This document shows, in pieces, positions 1 through 8,147 of a stretch of DNA of 64,000 bases. Source of the stretch: Streptomyces rapamycinicus NRRL 5491 (GTDB lineage Bacteria > Actinomycetota > Actinomycetes > Streptomycetales > Streptomycetaceae); NCBI RefSeq assembly GCF_024298965.1, contig NZ_CP085193.1, forward strand, positions 11,780,001 through 11,844,000, given 5' to 3'. Within the stretch, counting starts at the first letter, position 1; every line of letters starts with the position of its first letter. The position numbers and the translations under genes are program-made. The notes under the pieces were generated by a model. The model was not told the DNA's origin and did no database searches. It was given only the letters and a program-made list of their open reading frames with translations.

Positions 1-1
1 G

Positions 2-52
2 CGGTTGCGTGAGCGGGAGGGCAACCCGATCCGCATCCTGCTGCGGCCCTGA
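2..52 (+). CDS. C-terminal tail of an unidentified protein (partial)
   Basis: Seventeen in-frame codons run from the window edge to a TGA at 50-52. The encoded tail ends in ...GNPIRILLRP. This is too short to assign a family. A GC-rich hairpin starts three bases after the stop, which supports this being a true gene end. Confidence 0.5.
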   Translation, partial: RLREREGNPIRILLRP

Positions 53-54
53 GC

Positions 55-84
55 GCGGGGCCCGGGCCAACGGCCGGGCCCCGC
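55..84. terminator. GC-rich hairpin terminator between convergent genes
   Basis: Perfect 11-bp stem gcggggcccgg (55-65) pairs with ccgggccccgc (74-84) around an 8-base loop. It sits between the stop of the leftmost + strand gene and the stop of the minus-strand nucleotidyltransferase, so it can serve both. There is no U-tract, as is usual in Streptomyces. Confidence 0.65.
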
Positions 85-109
85 CGTGGGCGGAGGCCGC
101 GGACCGCGC

Positions 110-910
110 TCAGGTCCCGGCCGACCGGGCGGTCTGATCGACCCGTGCGCGTACCCGGGCCAGGAAGGTCCGTACCTCGGCGGCGGGCAGCGGGAGCGCG
201 GAGGAGCGGGGGCGCTCGAAGCTGCGCACCGCGGCCTCGATGAGCGGCCGGAACTCCTCCTCGGCCAGGGCGGCTTCGCGCGCCGCCGCGCGCTTGGCCA
301 GCCAGCGGCCCGTACGGCAGAACACCACCGAGCGGCAGCCGTTGAGCACACGGTTGTCCGCGAGGTGACCTTCGCCGTCGCTGTGCTCACGGACGGAGGC
401 CCGGATCGCGGCGAGCAGATCGGGGCGGTCCGGTGCGGCGACCACCTCCCGGGCCGGGCGGCCGAACAGCGTGAGCCCGGTCTGGTGGGCGACGGAGCGG
501 TCGATGACGTACCAGAACGCCGGGGACCGCGCCGCGTCGAAGTCGGCCCGGTCGGGCAGCAGCGGGCCGGTGTTGAGGTCCAGGAGGTACCCGGCCGCAC
601 CGGAGGGACGGCGGACGAAGTCCGCTCCGTAGACCACCAGTTCCAGCCCCGCGGCCGGGCAGGGCAGCCGCGGGTGGGCGAGGGTCCCGGCCAGGTCGTG
701 CGGGGCCGATCCGGGCAGCGACGGCTCCACCACGACCGTCACATCGATGTCGCTGCGCCCATGCCGGTAGTCCCCGAGCGCGAGGGAACCGACCGCGAGG
801 ACACTCACCAGATGGGGCCCGCACACCGCGCGGGTGCGCCGGACGAGTTCTGCCAGATAGGGCCGCAGTTCGGTGGGGACGGACCGCGGATCCTCGCGCG
901 TGTGGGCCAC
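110..910 (-). CDS. Nucleotidyltransferase-fold protein, aminoglycoside adenylyltransferase-like
   Basis: 266 aa from a GTG start. The N-terminal half has the pol-beta nucleotidyltransferase signature: Gly41-Ser42 followed by SDID at 53-56, whose two Asp residues would bind Mg-NTP. The C-terminal half (about 150-260) is helical and resembles the DUF4111 region of ANT(3'')/ANT(9) enzymes, including a DNRVLNGCR stretch near 185-193. Such enzymes transfer AMP to an aminoglycoside hydroxyl, but many Streptomyces relatives have no proven resistance role, so the substrate is unknown. It lies 42 bp downstream of the stop of the Clp-N regulator on the same strand and may be co-transcribed with it. Confidence 0.75.
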   Translation of the reverse strand: MAHTREDPRSVPTELRPYLAELVRRTRAVCGPHLVSVLAVGSLALGDYRHGRSDIDVTVVVEPSLPGSAPHDLAGTLAHPRLPCPAAGLELVVYGADFVRRPSGAAGYLLDLNTGPLLPDRADFDAARSPAFWYVIDRSVAHQTGLTLFGRPAREVVAAPDRPDLLAAIRASVREHSDGEGHLADNRVLNGCRSVVFCRTGRWLAKRAAAREAALAEEEFRPLIEAAVRSFERPRSSALPLPAAEVRTFLARVRARVDQTARSAGT

Positions 911-952
911 GTGCCCAGTATCCCCGGTGTGTGGCGCGTGCGCGGCCGTGAC

Positions 953-1666
953 TCAGCCCGCCGTGTCCGGGAGCCGCGAAGAGGTGTCGGCGAAGGTCGC
1001 CGGATCCAGTCCGGCCTCGCCGAGCACCGTGGCGGCCACACCGCGGGCGATCTGAGCGAGCCCCAGGAGCAGGTGGTCGCAGTCGATGTGCGCCGAACCC
1101 GCCGTCCCGGCCCGCTCCTCCGCGATCGCGATGGCCTTGCGGGAGTAGGGGGTCCAGGCGATGCGTTCCGCCGCCTGCGACGCTCCCATGGTCAGCCGGC
1201 TACCGACGGCCTTGTGCACGTCTTCGGGTGGTACACCGGCGGCACGCAGGAGCCGTGTGGCGTTGTTGTCCTCTGCGGTCAGTCCCCAGAGCAGGTGTTC
1301 GGTGCCGATGTAGTTGTTGCGATGCTGTACCGCCGCCCGCTTGATGTGCGTCATGGCCTGGCGGAGGTCCTCGGACATGGTCTCGGGGTCGTAGCGCTTG
1401 TGTGGGGCGTGAAAGCGCTGCTGCACCGCTTGCCGGGTCACCCCGAGTGCCGCGCCGATGTCCGTCCAGGAGGAGCCGTGCATCCGGCAGTGCTCGACAT
1501 AGTCCTCCACCAAGTCATCGGCCAGGGCCTGCAGTTGGCCCGCCAGGCTCGCCGCCGTCGACAACAGTGCGAGCCAGTCGGGCTGCTCCTGTCCACCGGG
1601 GCGGTGTGCGGCATCGCAGGTCCGGTCCACTTCCGCGATGAGGTCGTCCAGATCAGGAAGAGGCAT
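953..1666 (-). CDS. ClpC2-type regulator: HTH plus two Clp N-terminal repeats
   Basis: 237 aa. Residues 1-60 are helical. Residues 66-86 (SSWTDIGAALGVTRQAVQQRF) form a helix-turn-helix. Two Clp N-type repeats follow, at about 100-160 (with YIGTEHLLWGL) and 167-230 (with HIDCDHLLLGL). There is no AAA+ module. This is the layout of mycobacterial ClpC2 (Rv2667-like), which carries a similar SWTDIG...QAxQxRF helix and a ClpC N-domain copy; those proteins bind ClpC1-targeting cyclic peptides and have been reported to control their own gene. The ATG at 1664-1666 lies 3 bases from a perfect 18-bp-arm palindrome, with no ribosome-binding site, so a leaderless mRNA is likely. Inference: a DNA-binding sensor of Clp-targeting compounds that represses itself and the divergent exporter, now broken. 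Confidence 0.8.
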   Translation of the reverse strand: MPLPDLDDLIAEVDRTCDAAHRPGGQEQPDWLALLSTAASLAGQLQALADDLVEDYVEHCRMHGSSWTDIGAALGVTRQAVQQRFHAPHKRYDPETMSEDLRQAMTHIKRAAVQHRNNYIGTEHLLWGLTAEDNNATRLLRAAGVPPEDVHKAVGSRLTMGASQAAERIAWTPYSRKAIAIAEERAGTAGSAHIDCDHLLLGLAQIARGVAATVLGEAGLDPATFADTSSRLPDTAG

Positions 1667-1669
1667 GAG

Positions 1670-1712
1670 GCAAGTACGCCTTGACAAAGTGAGATTGTCA
1701 AGGCGTACTTGC
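1670..1712. promoter_or_regulatory. 43-bp perfect inverted repeat: probable operator/promoter of the ClpC2-type gene
   Basis: Arms of 18 bp (1670-1687, core caagtacgccttgacaa, and 1695-1712) are exact reverse complements around the 7-base spacer agtgaga. Each arm contains TTGACA-like sequence. Read towards the minus-strand gene, TTGACA is followed about 17 bases later by CGTACT, which would place the transcription start near the ATG. The symmetric site therefore covers both divergent promoters and is a likely autoregulatory operator. Confidence 0.7.
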
Positions 1713-2671
1713 GTTTCTTGAGGCGGGGGCGGGCTGTGCCCGTGATCGGCCGGGAGCTGTCGGCCTCGCTCACCGGCATCCAGTGGATCACCGACGGGTA
1801 CACCCTGGTCTTCGCCGGTTTCCTGCATGAGCGGCGGAGCGCTGGGGGACAGGCTGGGAAACCGCCGGATCTTCTGCACCGGCGTGGTGGTGTTCACCGT
1901 GTCATCGGCCGCGTGCGCCTTCGCGCCGAGTGCCCCCTTCCTCGTCGCCGCCCGGGTGGTGGAGGGCCTCGGCGCGGCGTTGATCGTGCCCGGCTCGCTG
2001 GCCCTCCTCCAGCAGGCGTACCCGGCTCCGGCCGCCCGCTCGCGGGCCTTCGGGGTGTGGGGCTCCATCGCGGGGATCGCGGCGTCTGCGGGGCCGCTGC
2101 TGGGCGGGCTGCTGGTCTCCGCCGTGGGCTGGCGGTGGGTGTTCCTCATCAATCTGCCCGTCGGCGTCGCCTGCTCGTCACCGGTCTGGCGCTGTTCCCC
2201 GCGGTGGCGATGACCATGTTCGCGTCCATCCTCTCCGGGCGGCTGGCCCGCACGACCGGCGACCGTCCGCTGGTGTGCACCGGCATGCTGCTGGCGGCCC
2301 TGGGACTGGCGGGCTGGGTCGCGGCGGGAGCCGAGCCCGCCTACCCGCTGCTGGTGGTCCCGATGATGGCGGCGGGATTCGGCACCTCCTTCGCGCTCAC
2401 CGGCTCCGCCTCCACCGTCATGGGCGCCGCGCCCCCGGCGTACTCGGGGACCGCCTCCGCGCTGTTCAACACCACCCGCCAACTCGGCAGTGCCACCGGC
2501 GTGGCGCTCGGTGGCACCCTGCTCGTCACGGCCGCCGACTACGGCGAGGGGCTGCGCACCAGCATGGCCATCGGCGCCCTCGCCTATCTGACCGGCGCGG
2601 GTCTGGCATGGTTCTGCGTACCGCCCGAGCCCGGGAGCGAGGCACCTGACGCGGAGGCCCACGCGGGCTGA
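1713..2671 (+). pseudogene. Decayed DHA2-type 14-TM MFS drug exporter
   Basis: Three conserved segments lie in alternating frames. Segment 1 (about 1736-1829) encodes the TM1-TM2 region (VIGRELSASLTGIQWITDG...) but lacks the usual N-terminal LDATIVNVAL-type helix; its upstream end abuts the palindrome. Segment 2 (1827-2172) is shifted, apparently by loss of 2 bases, and encodes ALGDRLGNRR through VFLINLPVG, i.e. motif A, motif C and TM3-6. Segment 3 (about 2170-2671) returns to the first frame and encodes the last TMs, skipping an estimated 130-150 residues of the middle. No functional transporter can be made. It diverges from the ClpC2-type regulator, so it was probably that regulator's efflux target. 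Confidence 0.85.
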
Positions 2672-2693
2672 TCGAGGCGTGCGCGGTGGGCCG

Positions 2694-3200
2694 TCACGGC
2701 ACGTCGCCCGCGGTGTCGGGCTCCCACGCGTACACGGCGGTGACGGCCTTGACGAAGGCGCTGTGACGCTCCTCGATCAGGCTCGCCATCCACGACTCGA
2801 TCGGCTGACCCTCATCGAGGACACGTTGCACATTGATGAAGGTGACCGACAGCTCATGGGCCGCGTTCCGGACCGCCTCCGGGCCTACCACCTTGACCCG
2901 TAACTCGGCCGAGTGGAACCGCTGCTTCGCGGCCTCCATGGCCGCTGCCTCCGCCGTGGGCAGAACCAGGGCACCCTCGTACGCGTGGATGGTACCCAAG
3001 ATCAACTGATAGGCGTCGTGGCGGGCCTGCATGAGCCACCGCTCCGACTCCGCCCGCGCCTGGTCCCTCACCTGCTCGCGCGCCGCCTGTACGGTCTTCT
3101 CGCCGCCGATACGCGCCGCCCGTGCCGAAAAGCCGCCACCGATCAGGGCGCCGACAAGTGCCGCCACGCTGGCGAAGAACGCCGCGAGTCCCTGGTCCAT
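2694..3200 (-). CDS. Membrane-anchored hypothetical protein
   Basis: 168 aa, ATG start. Residues 6-25 (FFASVAALVGALIGGGFSA) form one glycine-rich transmembrane helix. The rest (about 35-165) is charged and predicted helical/coiled-coil, rich in Ala, Glu, Gln and Arg. Similar short proteins with one TM helix and a cytoplasmic helical domain are common in Streptomyces without known function. The stop faces the exporter remnant, 22 bp away. The next minus-strand gene ends 30 bp upstream of this start, so the two could be one unit. I do not recognise a named family. Confidence 0.65.
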   Translation of the reverse strand: MDQGLAAFFASVAALVGALIGGGFSARAARIGGEKTVQAAREQVRDQARAESERWLMQARHDAYQLILGTIHAYEGALVLPTAEAAAMEAAKQRFHSAELRVKVVGPEAVRNAAHELSVTFINVQRVLDEGQPIESWMASLIEERHSAFVKAVTAVYAWEPDTAGDVP

Positions 3201-3230
3201 AAGGTCTCTCCCCCCACCTCACCGGCTTGA

Positions 3231-3998
3231 CTACTCGGCTCCCCCGGCAAAGCCATAATGAAGCCCGCGCCCCGGGACCGGCAGCCCCGCGGGCAGCCGG
3301 GCACCGGAAAGTTCGGGTACGGTGACGGCGTCCCAGTCCACACCACCGTCCGCGAGGTGCGGGCCGAGGTCGGCCGAGCCCACCTCCGCGCCGTCCACAT
3401 AGGAGGTCAGGGTGGGTTCGCCACCGATGCCGCCCTCGGACAGGGCGAACCACTTGTCGCAGGCCCAGCGGATCTCAGCGGCGTCGGAGGCGACGATGGT
3501 CGCGCTGTGACGCACCGAGCCGCCCCATGCCTCGTCCTCCATGACATAGAAGCTGTACGCGTACTCCGCCGGGGGCTTGTCGCCGACACCGAGGAGCACG
3601 GCCAACTCGTCCAGTCCGGCCCCCGCGTGGCGGGTGGGGGCAGCCGCGCGTATCCGGGCGTACAGCTTCTCCGCCTCGATGTGCCGCCGTTCGACGGTGC
3701 TCTCGTCCTCCCTGTACCACTTCATGACGTCGGGGTTCATGTCCAGACACGCCTGCCAGTAGGAGATCTGCTGGGCAAGGCGCCCGGTCAGCAGGGTCAG
3801 AGCCTCGACATCATCGGGGTGTGCCGCCACGGCGGCGCGCAGCCAGGGCTCTTCGGGCCAGGTCGGTTCGCCGTCCCCGGGCTCGGCCGGGTCCGCTGCC
3901 GTCAGGCACAGCAACCGCCCCACCCGCAGGGCGGCCTGGGCATCGCCCGCGGCCGCCGCGCTCCGCAGCCGGATGAGGGTCTCGTCGGTGATCGTCAT
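3231..3998 (-). CDS. Hypothetical protein with Sel1/TPR-like N-terminus
   Basis: 255 aa, ATG start. Residues 5-75 contain short helical repeats of the kind seen in Sel1/TPR proteins (AAAAGDAQAALRVGRLL; LRAAVAAHPDDVEALTLLTGRL). The middle and C-terminal part (about 145-250) is rich in aromatic and acidic residues (YAYSFYVMEDEAWGG) and looks like a compact soluble domain. No catalytic motif or signal peptide is visible. It precedes the TM-anchored hypothetical gene on the same strand with a 30-bp gap. Function unknown. Confidence 0.6.
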   Translation of the reverse strand: MTITDETLIRLRSAAAAGDAQAALRVGRLLCLTAADPAEPGDGEPTWPEEPWLRAAVAAHPDDVEALTLLTGRLAQQISYWQACLDMNPDVMKWYREDESTVERRHIEAEKLYARIRAAAPTRHAGAGLDELAVLLGVGDKPPAEYAYSFYVMEDEAWGGSVRHSATIVASDAAEIRWACDKWFALSEGGIGGEPTLTSYVDGAEVGSADLGPHLADGGVDWDAVTVPELSGARLPAGLPVPGRGLHYGFAGGAE

Positions 3999-4050
3999 GG
4001 GACGACGCTACGCCCCGCCACGGTGCGCTCAGCGGGCCGTGCCCAGAAGG

Positions 4051-6282
4051 TCAGGCGGCCATGGCCGGCAATCCGGGCAACAGCTTCTCGAGCGTGATGG
4101 GGAAGTCCCGCACGCGCACTCCGGTGGCGTTGAACACCGCGTTGGCCACCGCCGCGCCGGATCCGCAGATGCCCACTTCACCGATGCCCTTCGCGCCGAG
4201 GTCATTGGCCTTGTCGTCGTACCCTTCCAGGACGAGGGCCTCGATGTCGGCGGGGATGTCGCCGTGGACCGGCACCAGATACCCCGCGAAGTCCCGGTTG
4301 ACGAAGGCGCCGGATCGCGGGTCGACGACGGCCTCCTCCTCGAGGGCCGCGCCGACGCCCCAGATCATGCCGCCGATCAGCTGCGAGCGGGCCGTCTTCG
4401 GATTGAACACACGGCCCACCGAGAACACGCTGAGCATCCGCCGCAGACGGATCTCGGCGGTGTCCGCGTCGACGCCCACTTCGGCGAAATGGGCACCGTA
4501 GGTGTTGATCGAGTAGTCCGAGTAGTTCGGATCGTCGCCCATGAAGCGCGTCTGGCCCTCCGCCTCCACACCGTCGGGATGGTGGCGCGCGACGATCTCG
4601 CGCAGCGCCTCGGACGCGCCACCGATGGCCACGTTGCCGTCGGAGAACACCGCCGCCGCGGGATCCTGTCCGTGCAGCGGGGAGCGGGTGTCGCCGCACG
4701 CCGCGTCCAGCAGCTTCGTGCGCAGGGCCGCGCACGCCCGGTGCAGCGCGGTGGACGAATTGGTGGCGCCCCACGAGCCGCCGGACCCCCAGCTGGAGGG
4801 GTGGTCCGAACGCCCGAGGTCGATCCGCACCCGTTCCAGCGGGAGCCCGAGTCCCTCGGCCCCGACCTGGGTGAGGATGGTGTAGGTGCCCGTCCCGATG
4901 TCGGTCATGTCGGTCTGGATGACGGCGGTGCCGTCCGGCTCCAACCGCACCCGTACCGTCGTCGGCCCCTGGAAGTGCCCCCGGATGGCGGCCGACATGC
5001 CGTAGCCGATCAGCCACCGTCCCTCGCGCACACTCGCGGGCGCGGCCGGACGGTTCTCCCAGCCGAACCGGCGGGCGCCTTCGCGCAGGCACTCCACCAG
5101 GTGCCGGTCGCTGTACGGCACGTTCCGCTCGGGATCCACGGTGGGCTCGTTGCGGATGCGCAGTTCGACCGGGTCCATCCCGAGCGCCTCGGCCAGCTCG
5201 TCCATCGCCGACTCGACCGAGAGCATGCCCGGCGCCTCGCCCGGCGCGCGGACGTCCGTCCCGCGCGGCAGGTCGAGGGCCGTCAGCCGGTGGCTGGTCA
5301 GCCGGTGGGGCGCGGCGTAGAGGCTGCGGACGGTGGCGGCGGTCTGCTCGGCGTACTCGACGTCGGGGTTGGTGTGCATGGTGACGTCGTGGGCGATCGC
5401 GGCCAGCCGTCCATCGTGCCCCGCGCCCAGCCGGACCCGCTGGTCCGACGTGGGGCGCATGCCCACGAGCTGGAAGACCTGCTGGCGGGTCAGCGTGACC
5501 TTGACCGGCCGGCCCAGTGCGCGGGCGGCGAGCGCCGCCAGGATCGTCTCGGAGTGGATGCCCAGCTTGGAGCCGAAGCCGCCGCCGACGAAGGGGGTGA
5601 CGATGTGCACCCGCTCGGGGTCCATCATCAGCGTGCCGGCGACCGAGTCCCGCGCCGCGTCGGTGATCTGGCAGCTCACGTAGACGACCAGGTCCTCGCC
5701 GCGCGGTGCCACCATGGACGCGTTCGGTTCGATCGGCATCGAGAACTCGTACGGGGTCGTGTACCGCTGGTCGACCTTGACCTCCGCACCGGCGAACCCG
5801 GCGTCGAAGTCGCCGACCGCGGTGTCGGTGGGGAGACCGGCGTTGACCGTCTTCGGGATGTAGGTGTCGTCCTCGAACTCGCCGAAGTCGAAACGGCCCC
5901 GCCCGGCGCGGTATTCGACCTCGACCAGATCGGCCGCGTCCCGGGCCTGCTCGAAGGTCTCGGCGACGACCAATGCCACCGGCTCGCCGTAGAAGTGGAT
6001 GTCCGGGCCGGTCAGCATCGGCTGCGCGCGCCAGTACTCGAAGGGAATGGACTCGTCGCGGGGGCCTTGCGCCGGGGTGTTGAGGTGGGTCATCACCAGC
6101 TGGACACCGGGCGCGCCTTCCGCGTCCTCGGTGTCGATCCGGGTGATGCGGCCCTTGCCGATCGTCGCGCCGACGATGAAGCCGTAGAGCGGCTGACCGG
6201 CCTCCCAGTGCTCGTAGGCGTAGGTGGCCCGGCCGGTGGCCTTCAGCGGGCCGTCGACGCGGTTCACAGCTTGCCCGATCAT
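4051..6282 (-). CDS. Molybdenum hydroxylase large subunit (xanthine dehydrogenase family, PaoC-like)
   Basis: 743 aa. Binds molybdopterin (probably the cytosine dinucleotide form) and carries the hydroxylation site for aldehydes or N-heterocycles. The N-terminal a/b-hammerhead domain runs to about 130; the first Moco-binding motif GGGFGSK is near 231-237. The C-terminal motif KGIGEVGICGSG near 700 contains the catalytic Glu. Length matches PaoC/YagR (about 730 aa) rather than the longer eukaryotic-type XdhB. It is the last gene of a three-gene operon, 9 bp after the FAD subunit. The physiological substrate cannot be read from sequence; an aldehyde oxidase role is an inference from the PaoABC-like subunit set. 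Confidence 0.9.
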   Translation of the reverse strand: MIGQAVNRVDGPLKATGRATYAYEHWEAGQPLYGFIVGATIGKGRITRIDTEDAEGAPGVQLVMTHLNTPAQGPRDESIPFEYWRAQPMLTGPDIHFYGEPVALVVAETFEQARDAADLVEVEYRAGRGRFDFGEFEDDTYIPKTVNAGLPTDTAVGDFDAGFAGAEVKVDQRYTTPYEFSMPIEPNASMVAPRGEDLVVYVSCQITDAARDSVAGTLMMDPERVHIVTPFVGGGFGSKLGIHSETILAALAARALGRPVKVTLTRQQVFQLVGMRPTSDQRVRLGAGHDGRLAAIAHDVTMHTNPDVEYAEQTAATVRSLYAAPHRLTSHRLTALDLPRGTDVRAPGEAPGMLSVESAMDELAEALGMDPVELRIRNEPTVDPERNVPYSDRHLVECLREGARRFGWENRPAAPASVREGRWLIGYGMSAAIRGHFQGPTTVRVRLEPDGTAVIQTDMTDIGTGTYTILTQVGAEGLGLPLERVRIDLGRSDHPSSWGSGGSWGATNSSTALHRACAALRTKLLDAACGDTRSPLHGQDPAAAVFSDGNVAIGGASEALREIVARHHPDGVEAEGQTRFMGDDPNYSDYSINTYGAHFAEVGVDADTAEIRLRRMLSVFSVGRVFNPKTARSQLIGGMIWGVGAALEEEAVVDPRSGAFVNRDFAGYLVPVHGDIPADIEALVLEGYDDKANDLGAKGIGEVGICGSGAAVANAVFNATGVRVRDFPITLEKLLPGLPAMAA

Positions 6283-6291
6283 CTCGCCTCC

Positions 6292-7275
6292 TCAGCTCGC
6301 CCCGGCCGCTTGCGCCAGCGTGCGGCACAGGGTGCGCTTGGCCAGTTCGACCTTGAAGTCGTTGTCACCCCGCCCGACCGCGCCGCGCAGCGCCGCCTCG
6401 GCGGCGGCGCGATAGGTGTCCATCGTGGCCGGACGGTCGGTCAGCGCGTCCTCCGCCTCGACGGACCGCCACGGCATGTGTGCCACACCGCCGAACGCCA
6501 CCCGCGCCTCCCGGACCGTCCCCTGGCGGACCGAGACGACCGCCGCCACCGAGACCAGCGCGAACTCGTACGACGCCCGGTCCCGCACCTTGCGGTAGAT
6601 CTGCCGGCCCGGCAGGGGCGGGGGCAGCACAACGCCCGTGATCATCTCGTCGTCGCCCAGCACGTTCTCGATATGCGGCGTATCGCCCGGCAGCCGGTAG
6701 AAGTCCGTGATGGCGACGCGGCGCACCGACCCATCGGCCCGGAGCAGCTCGATCTCCGCATCGAGCGCGGTCATCGCGACGGCCATGTCCGAGGGGTGGG
6801 TGGCGATGCAGGACTCGCTCGCGCCGAGGATCGCGTGGATCCGGTTGAACCCGCCGATCGCCGCGCACCCCGATCCGGGGTCGCGCTTGTTGCAGTCCGC
6901 GGCCGTGTCGTAGAAGTAGGGACAGCGCGTGCGCTGCACCAGGTTTCCCCCGGTGGACGCCTTGTTGCGCAGCTGCCCCGAGGCGCCCGACACCAGCGCC
7001 TCCGACAGCACCGGATAGCGGGTGCGCACGCGGGGATCGGCGGCCACATCGGAGTTCCGCGCCTGGGCGCCGACGCGCAGTCCACCGTCCGGCGGCTCCT
7101 CGATGTCCCGCAGCGGAAGCCGGCTGATGTCCACCAGGTGGCTGGGGTATTCGATGTCGAGCTTCATCAGGTCGAGCAGATTGGTGCCGCCGCTGATGAA
7201 CTTCGCGCCCGGCTGGGCAGCCGCGGCGACGGCGGCCCGGGTGTCCGTCGCCCGCTCATAGGTGAAGGACCTCAT
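6292..7275 (-). CDS. Molybdenum hydroxylase FAD/[4Fe-4S] medium subunit (PaoB-like)
   Basis: 327 aa from the ATG at 7273-7275, which overlaps the stop of the upstream gene as ATGA; longer open frame upstream of this ATG lacks homology. The FAD-binding motif [15 protein letters not shown] starts near residue 23. A cysteine set (CPYF, then [10 protein letters not shown] and a fourth Cys in ASESC, about 122-155) matches the extra [4Fe-4S] cluster of E. coli PaoB, which classical xanthine dehydrogenase FAD subunits lack. The C-terminal CO-dehydrogenase flavoprotein domain covers about 215-325. It passes electrons from the [2Fe-2S] subunit to FAD. Confidence 0.9.
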   Translation of the reverse strand: MRSFTYERATDTRAAVAAAAQPGAKFISGGTNLLDLMKLDIEYPSHLVDISRLPLRDIEEPPDGGLRVGAQARNSDVAADPRVRTRYPVLSEALVSGASGQLRNKASTGGNLVQRTRCPYFYDTAADCNKRDPGSGCAAIGGFNRIHAILGASESCIATHPSDMAVAMTALDAEIELLRADGSVRRVAITDFYRLPGDTPHIENVLGDDEMITGVVLPPPLPGRQIYRKVRDRASYEFALVSVAAVVSVRQGTVREARVAFGGVAHMPWRSVEAEDALTDRPATMDTYRAAAEAALRGAVGRGDNDFKVELAKRTLCRTLAQAAGAS

Positions 7276-7844
7276 GTGGCGCCTCCCTCCGCGCTGTCGC
7301 GGATGGCCGCGACGATGTTCGGATAGGCGGCGCACCGGCAGATGTTGCCGCTCATCCGCTCGCGGATCTCGTCATCGGTCAACGCGACCCGGGGCGAGGA
7401 CACATCGGTGGTGACATGGCTGGGCCAGCCCGCCTTCACCTCGGCGAGCATGCCGACGGCCGAACAGATCTGGCCGGGGGTGCAGTAGCCGCACTGGAAG
7501 CCGTCGCATTCGACGAAGGCCCGTTGCATGGGGTGCAGATGGTCGGGGTCGCCCAGGCCTTCGATCGTCATGATCTCGTCGTCCTCGTGCATCACGGCGA
7601 GTGTCAGACAGGAGAGGACGCGTCGGCCGTTGATGAGCACCGTGCAGGCGCCGCACTGCCCGTGATCACACCCCTTCTTGGTCCCGCTCAGGCGCAGGTG
7701 TTCACGCAGCGCGTCGAGCAGCGAGGTCCGCGGATCCACCTCGAGCTGCCGCACCTGATCGTTGATGTTCAGCTTGATCGCCGAGGGCGGGGCCGGCTCA
7801 GCCTGGTCCCGCCTCATGGCGTGCGTATCCGAAGCGCTCATCAC
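7272..7844 (-). CDS. Molybdenum hydroxylase [2Fe-2S] small subunit (PaoA-like)
   Basis: 190 aa. An N-terminal plant-ferredoxin domain carries the first cluster ligands (CDHGQCGAC plus a Cys in VLSCLTL). The C-terminal domain carries the second cluster (CGYCTPGQ and NICRCAAY). The N-terminal 20 residues contain MRRDQ but no clear twin-arginine signal, so the complex is probably cytoplasmic, unlike E. coli PaoA, which is Tat-exported. It is the first gene of the operon; its stop overlaps the next start. M1 (7844) or M2 (7841) could be the start. Confidence 0.9.
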   Translation of the reverse strand: MMSASDTHAMRRDQAEPAPPSAIKLNINDQVRQLEVDPRTSLLDALREHLRLSGTKKGCDHGQCGACTVLINGRRVLSCLTLAVMHEDDEIMTIEGLGDPDHLHPMQRAFVECDGFQCGYCTPGQICSAVGMLAEVKAGWPSHVTTDVSSPRVALTDDEIRERMSGNICRCAAYPNIVAAIRDSAEGGAT

Positions 7845-8147
7845 GGCCCGCCTTCCTCGCTAGGTGCAGGTGTCACCCCGGATGTGCGGCGCGACTGCCG
7901 GGCACGCTCCCTGCCTCCAGGCTCTCGCAAGAAGGCGGGCGTCGCACCGCGAGAATCCTGGTGACGGTGTGTTGTCGGCTGGTGACCAAATGTGTGCCGG
8001 TGGCGCCGTGTGCCGTGGCCGCCCGCGCCCCGGCGACCGCAGGTGTAAGAGGCGCGCCTCTCGGGCACCCGCGCCCGGAAGGATCACGTTTGATCAAGAG
8101 AGCGGGCCCGGTCCGGACACCTGGCCGGGACCGCGGAACGGAAGGCC
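7845..8147. other. 303-bp divergent intergenic region with direct and inverted repeats
   Basis: Separates the molybdenum hydroxylase operon from the ClpC-type gene, so it holds both promoters. No gene is seen. An 8-bp direct repeat CTGGTGAC occurs at 7958-7965 and 7979-7986 (21 bp apart, two helical turns). An inverted repeat GATCA-CGTT-TGATC lies at 8082-8095. No HspR-type CTTGAGT-N7-ACTCAAG element is present. Confidence 0.5.
7958..7986. repeat. Direct repeat CTGGTGAC spaced by 21 bp
   Basis: Two identical octamers begin 21 bases apart, placing them on the same face of the helix in a divergent promoter region. This arrangement suits a dimeric activator or repressor, but no regulator is linked to it here. 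Confidence 0.4.

Noticed and set aside
3973-7326. A very long open frame (over 1,100 codons) on the + strand
   Set aside because: It is the antisense shadow of the PaoABC-like operon: its translation is Arg/Gly/Val/Asp/His-rich without domains, as expected from third-position GC bias, while the minus strand has clear molybdenum hydroxylase motifs.
7845-8147. HspR (HAIR) or ClgR operator before the Clp ATPase gene
   Set aside because: I looked for CTTGAGT-N7-ACTCAAG and for a GTTCGC-type ClgR site and found neither, so heat-shock control is not claimed.
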